In this document: piece by piece, positions 58,786 through 64,000 of the stretch
Position numbering within the stretch: position 1 is the first letter of the stretch
Layout: every line of letters starts with the position of its first letter
Assembly (NCBI GenBank): GCA_021186555.1
Contig: JAJKFL010000003.1
Span: 41,932,408 to 41,996,407, forward strand
Length of the DNA: 64,000 nucleotides
Reading direction: 5' to 3'
DNA from: Reticulitermes speratus
Taxonomy: Eukaryota > Arthropoda > Insecta > Blattodea > Rhinotermitidae
Position numbers and translations under genes: made by a program
The notes under the pieces: generated by a model
The model's input: only the letters and a program-made list of their open reading frames with translations
What the model was told of the DNA's origin: nothing
Databases searched by the model: none

Positions 58786-59920
58786 AAGGTGTGATCATAG
58801 GTACGCAGAATACACTAAACGTCACCTTCATATAGACAGGTATATGTAAAGGTGTGATCATAGGTACGCAGAATACACTAAACGTCACCTTCATATAGAC
58901 AGGTATATCTAAAGGTGTGATCATAGGTACGCAGAATACACTAAACGTCACCTTCATATAAACAGGTATGTCTAAAGGTGTGATCATAGGTACGCAGAAT
59001 ACACTAAACGTCACCTTCATATAGACAGGTATGTCTAAAGGTGTGATCATAGGTACGCAGAATACACTAAACGTCACCTTCATATAGACAGGTATATCTA
59101 AAGGTGTGATCATAGGTACGCAGAATACACTAAACGTCACCTTCATATAAACAGGTATATCTAAAGGTGTGATCATAGGTACGCAGAATACACTAAACGT
59201 CACCTTCATATAGACAGGTATGTCTAAAGGTGTGATCATAGGTACGCAGAATACACTAAACGTCACCTTCATATAGACAGGTATATGTAAAGGTGTGATC
59301 ATAGGTACGCAGAATACACTAAACGTCACCTTCATATAAACAGGTATATCTAAAGGTGTGATCATAGGTACGCAGAATACACTAAACGTCACCTTCATAT
59401 AAACAGGTATATCTAAAGGTGTAATCATAGGTACGCAGAATACACTAAACGTCACCTTCATATAAACAGGTATATCTAAAGGTGTAATCATAGGTACGCA
59501 GAATACACTAAACGTCACCTTCATATAAACAGGTATATCTAAAGGTGTGATCATAGGTACGCAGAATACACTAAACGTCACCTTCATATAGACAGGTATG
59601 TCTAAAGGTGTGATCATAGGTACGCAGAATACACTAAACGTCACCTTCATATAGACAGGTATATGTAAAGGTGTGATCATAGGTACGCAGAATACACTAA
59701 ACGTCACCTTCATATAAACAGGTATATCTAAAGGTGTGATCATAGGTACGCAGAATACACTAAACGTCACCTTCATATGAACAGGTATATCTAAAGGTGT
59801 AATCATAGGTACGCAGAATACACTAAACGTCACCTTCATATAGACAGGTATATGTAAAGGTGTGATCATAGGTACGCAGAATACACTAAACGTCACCTTC
59901 ATATAGACAGGTATATCTAA
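58786..59920 (+). repeat. 63-bp minisatellite, about 18 copies
   Basis: The unit is AGGTGTGATCATAGGTACGC, AGAATACACTAAACGTCACC, TTCATATAGACAGG, TATATCTAA. Copies differ at few positions (GTGATC/GTAATC, AGACAGG/AAACAGG/GAACAGG, TATATC/TATATG/TATGTC), so the array is highly homogeneous. A 387-codon minus frame spans it because the unit is 21 codons. The unit is unrelated in sequence to the other 63-bp array. Confidence 0.97.
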
Positions 59921-60149
59921 AATGCTTGTACAAACTTAAGGAGGGAGTTCCCCAAACCAAAACGAGGAAATTTAACATAAATCTATGGCCGCAAACACTT
60001 AGTTCTCGAGGGACAGCCCGCAGGTTCGCCAGACAACAATCCTTTACGTTTTTATCTGTGCTAACACTTACAAACACTAGTGTATTGAGCTCCAATTTAA
60101 AACGAAAATACCCGTCACTAAGGCATTTTTATGCCGGTCAAACCATTTG

Positions 60150-60257
60150 CAACCGCCCCCACCCCCAGGGAGCTTTGAAAGGATGCGACAGTCCGTGATC
60201 AGATGTGTCCATGAGTGCTCTGATGCAGGTGGAGGACACTTTGAGAATTTGGTGTGA
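60150..60257 (+). pseudogene. C-terminal fossil of an IS630/Tc1/mariner-type transposase
   Basis: One frame reads GSFERMRQSVIRCVHEC, SDAGGGHFENLV, stop at 60255-60257. A basic helix ending in a conserved GGHFE-type C-terminus is typical of Tc1/mariner-like transposases. No upstream catalytic part was found, although 59926-60149 is where it would lie. Short, so moderate confidence. Confidence 0.5.
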
Positions 60258-60609
60258 CTTCTGACTCGATGTAGGCCTACAATAAGAACTCGACAGTTAT
60301 TAAGTTAGAAACGTGTATTGTAAATGTATTGCCAGTTGTACGTAAAATATTAGTCTACAAGGTTATTGTGTTTACTGTTCAATGCAATCTTAGAATTAAA
60401 CTAAAAAATTTCATTGGGCTTATTCCAGAAGTTTTCAAGTTCACAGCACGCACATTCAGTAATACAGCTACGTTACAGCTCCTGAGGATACTTTGATAAG
60501 AGCGAATCGATTGAAAGGTTATCTCTGCAAAGTGTAACTAGATATTGTGTTTGTAACTACTTGCTACTGAATGTCAATGGGTAGACTACGAGCAACGTGG
60601 GTGCAGACT
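60258..60609. other. Unassigned sequence
   Basis: No feature recognised. Confidence 0.45.
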
Positions 60610-61010
60610 TACATATACACACACACACATACATATATACATACACATACATATATACATATACACACATACATACATGCATACATACATATATACATAC
60701 ACACATACATATACTCGTATACACACATACATGCATACACACATACACATATACATAAAAACACATATATATATATATATATATACACACACATACATAC
60801 ACGCATGCATGCATGCATACACACATACATACATACATACATACATACATACATACAAGCATGCATACATACATACGCATATACATACATACATGCATAC
60901 ATGCATACAACATACATACACACATACATACATACATACACACACACATACATACATACATACATCCATACATACATACATAAATACATAAATACATACA
61001 TACACACACT
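60610..61010 (+). repeat. Complex (TACA)n/(CA)n/(TA)n microsatellite, about 400 bp
   Basis: Mostly CATA/TACA tetramers with CACACA and a (TA)n core at about 60766-60784, plus GCATGCATGCATGC at about 60804-60818. Opens many Cys/Tyr/Val or His/Ile/Thr frames on both strands, none of them genes. Confidence 0.95.
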
Positions 61011-62023
61011 CATAATAGAAATGTGCCAACACTATGTGTATATGTTATGCTGTTCTCACGCCGTTTTCACGGATAAGACTACATATAGTTGACAAGTACT
61101 TACTCTATGTTTCAAGTTGTGTCATCTGAGGGAAAAAGATGTAACTTAATTCACAGTTTTAACTTGACAATTACAATTAAGAAAAAACGGGGAGCGGCAA
61201 GATAAATGTGGAAGCTACAAAACAAGAGATCAGTAAATAAATAAACAAATTCCCGTGTAATTTTGGGCTGGCTTTCTGAACTACTGCACACTAACTATAT
61301 TTATACGCCACACAAATCTATAGTGTCCCATACAAAGAACAGAGTATTTGTTTCAGTTCATTTTTTCCAAGTTGCATATCGGCGCCTGAATACGAAAAGT
61401 GACCTCGTTAAATGGCTTATCATGGCGGAAGAAGAGCTACAGAATTACCGAAATGTATTATAAAGTATAAAATGTAGATGAGAATTGGAAAAAACGCAGG
61501 CCTGCATACAGTAGCAGTATTAATTTAGAGCAAAATCAGATACTGATTTCAACCCTCAGTCAGTGTCGTTGGACAGTAAGTGTATTTCAATCTATTCAGA
61601 AGCTCTAAGCGTTTGATTAAACTAGTTAACTTTGTTTTATGGTCTGGTACCGGACGTGAGGGGATTTTAACATCACGAAATTGCTGTGAGCATCTGTTGC
61701 AACTGCATGGAACAGGAATGTAGCTCTGTTTTGTTTTACTTTGAACTTAATTAATTCCCCACTTACAATTAATGTAGCTTAGGCTTCACATGTACCTTTC
61801 AGTGCTTATGTATTTTCCTACACAAGACAGATCCGTCGTCGAAGAAATTTAAAATACGTCCTGAAGCCTCGAACTAAATCAACATTTGCAACACTGACAT
61901 ATTACGTGTTCCTTACGCCTAACTTCTTTTATTATTAGGTAACGTTTATAATGGTCTATGGGATGTACACTTCACATTAATACCTACAGGGTTATTGAAA
62001 AGTAAATACATAAGCACTTCAAT
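61011..62023. other. Unassigned sequence
   Basis: No feature recognised. Upstream parts of the transposase at 62024 are not identifiable. Confidence 0.45.
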
Positions 62024-62420
62024 ATGCTTGACAACACCTTCTTGGCCATTCTTTCTCAGTGGGCCAATTATGATGAACAGAACTTCATACAAGATATAGC
62101 ACCACCACATTTTGTGCTTCCCGTTAGTGCGTGACTTGACAACCATCTTTCTGCTCAGTGGATTGGGCGTTGAGGACAAGAGAATGGCACTGGCGAAGTC
62201 ACGATCTTATTCCATGCGATTTATTAATTTTTTTTTTACATTTGGTCCAAACAGGATGTCTACCAATCAAAAGCAAGAACACTTCATGGACTGGGACAAG
62301 AGACTTTTGTCGCTAATCCTGTGACTTCTTAAGAACGCTGCTGAGTCTGTCTTTCAGCTGCAAAAGTGTGTGCACAAAACGTGGGGAAATATTGATAGCT
62401 GACACTAAACGGTATTGTAT
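62024..62420 (+). pseudogene. IS630/Tc1/mariner-type transposase fossil (C-terminal half)
   Basis: The frame opens MLDNTFLAILSQWANYDEQN, FIQDIAPPHFVLPVSA, TGA (62132), LDNHLSAQWIGR, TGA (62171). It then shifts to WHWRSHDLIPCDLL, and in a further frame TLHGLGQETFVANPVTS. This follows the conserved order of such transposases: the FxQDxAPPH block with the second catalytic Asp, a QWIGRRG block, the W.PRSPDL.PCDFF block with the third acidic residue, then the C-terminal helices. Both TGA codons can be explained by CGA to TGA (CpG decay). The N-terminal DNA-binding half is absent or unrecognisable. Confidence 0.72.
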
Positions 62421-64000
62421 AAGCTTTCAAAGTCTGCAAGATACAGCCATTTAACCTTATTTGATTATTTTTAAATAACCTGTATATACATAAATCTTCA
62501 GTATTCCTAGTTCTTCGCCTTCTCCGCCTGTGGTCTGATTAATAAACAGAAGACCATAACTAGTTTTAAAATGCATAAAGCTATCTGCACGTGCTCCACT
62601 GTTTCTAACGATTCTTGTAAAGCGTAACGCGATTTATGTCTGTTCCCTTCCGTTTATTGCAACCATTTAACGCACAAATTTTTACAATTCGTCACCATAG
62701 CCATAAATAAGAGGAAAGATTTGTAGCCATATTCCTTTACAAACTTGGTGTTTTACGTTCAGAGTGATTGTAAAGTGTGTGTGTGTGTGGTGGTTTATAT
62801 ATTTATATATACATATATTATATATATATATATACGCACTGGATTGAGCGGCTTGTTCAGTTTCACGCTACGGATAGATTTAATAACAAGAGTAACATTC
62901 CTATTAATTTACACAAATGCTTAACCCAACCGTTCAATTCTATTGTTTGAAGAAGTGACTTGTAACTCTAACTTCAGCCCAAAAAATCGCGAGATACATT
63001 CCCTAAAACTTGATAAATTATTTGAATAACTTAGAGAAGGAAGCATGCATTTGTGAATTAAGGTGTTCATGTTACTTAGGTCACTAAAACTACTGCTTTG
63101 GATAAATGACATAAAGATCAATATGTATGATCTCTTCACTCGTAGCATAATTACATAACACACAAACGACTTTATCTAATGCAAGACGTAAGATCTGGAC
63201 TTGAAAATGTTTACTGCTTGTCCTGAGAAGTAGGTTAGAATGCTTATTGTGGTTGTATTCCGCCATTCCTGGATATTACTGAGGCGCTACAAATGAGCAG
63301 TTTTTGTTAACAACTCTGACAGATTTCTTCTGATCCCCACGGCATCAAAATTTCCTTCTCTCCGGAATATTTTCCCGCTAAAATTCCTTTAGCATTTATT
63401 GAGTTTCCCGTGAACGTCCTGCTGTATTTTAAGCGTGGGACACATTTCTGTTGTGAACGAGTGTACCCGTGAAACAACAAGTGGTTGTGGGGTGGGTACG
63501 TGGCCTGAACATAAGTTGAAGTCGTAACAATGCGAGAGATATATACTGTGCGGTGGAGCAATTAGTACATGTCTTAGGCAGTTGTTATGCATATTACGAT
63601 CTTCCGTGCTACAGCACCATGCTTAATGATTTATAACTGCGCAGCAACTTGGATTTAGCTCACGTGTGAACTAAACGTGGGACAACACAAGTACAATTTC
63701 GGATGGCACACCAGATAAGAAAGTGATTCGAGAAGTGTGACGTAGCACTAGAAATGTAATAACGAATGTTATTTAAAGTTTTGTGTTCAATTGTTACTTC
63801 AGTTTCGTTTTATAAACTACAATTCCATATGATTCCCTCTCAAAGATCAATAAGTTTTCGAGTATTGTCTAATCTCCTACAAATTCAAGTTGAACACAAT
63901 CGCCTAATAACATTTACTGCACTACGCACTTTTCTTATTTAAAATTAATTAAAATCATTGTAATACTATCTAACAATTACTTAGTGGTGCAAGGTAACGT
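62421..64000. other. Unassigned sequence with (GT)n/(TA)n tract
   Basis: GTGTGTGTGTGTG then TATATATA-rich sequence at about 62776-62836. Otherwise short open frames only and no feature recognised to the right edge. Confidence 0.5.

Noticed and set aside
58739-59902. 387-codon minus frame of 21-residue repeats
   Set aside because: Also a 63-bp minisatellite with only a short non-repeat tail. Nothing supports translation.
60557-61092. Cys/Tyr/Val-rich and His/Ile/Thr-rich frames of up to 173 codons
   Set aside because: Produced by the (TACA)n microsatellite.

Overview
This window looks like intergenic or intronic DNA from a large, repeat-rich, AT-rich insect genome. I find no intact host gene, no functional tRNA or rRNA gene, no CRISPR array, and nothing bacterial or viral. 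Six copies of one tRNA-derived SINE family, together with RTE-like LINE tails, remind me of cockroach/termite (Blattodea) genomes, possibly Periplaneta. That assignment is from memory and unchecked.

Protein-coding content is limited to transposon fossils. They are: a pogo/Tigger transposase (1-1426, minus); scraps of a non-LTR ORF C-terminus (7095-7182 and 50650-50778, plus); two 5'-truncated RTE-like LINE copies (27530-27897 and 51113-51890, minus); an internally deleted arthropod repeat-borne protein of unknown function (31470-32168, plus); and two IS630/Tc1/mariner-type transposase fossils (60150-60257 and 62024-62420, plus). All are broken by stops, frameshifts or deletions.

Non-coding repeats fill much of the rest. 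About 16 SINE copies or fragments fall into at least five groups (A to E). Several have target-site duplications (TSDs) that can be read directly: 15925/16192, 48126/48401, 37266/37511, 30671/30994, 57713/58017, 19337/19646, 22447/22724. Four minisatellites occur: 40 bp at 4951-5661, 36 bp at 42091-42842, 63 bp at 47097-48114 and 63 bp at 58786-59920. A complex (TACA)n tract lies at 60610-61010. The longest open frames are by-products of arrays whose unit is divisible by three.

The most unusual structural theme is a set of inverted-repeat (hairpin) elements at 11525-11647, 24781-25546, 39664-39886 and 46421-46648. Their inner ends, and several solitary sites, carry a recurring motif: CTGANGA, one pyrimidine, a short stem-loop, then GAAA. 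In better copies this is followed by a short self-complementary stretch and a GTC or GTT triplet. It resembles the core of a minimal type I hammerhead ribozyme, as known from Penelope-like elements and retrozymes, but the extra pyrimidine departs from the consensus. A second striking site is 48072-48462, where a minisatellite ends in an inverted copy of its own unit and a SINE is inserted at the centre of the resulting 28-bp perfect palindrome.
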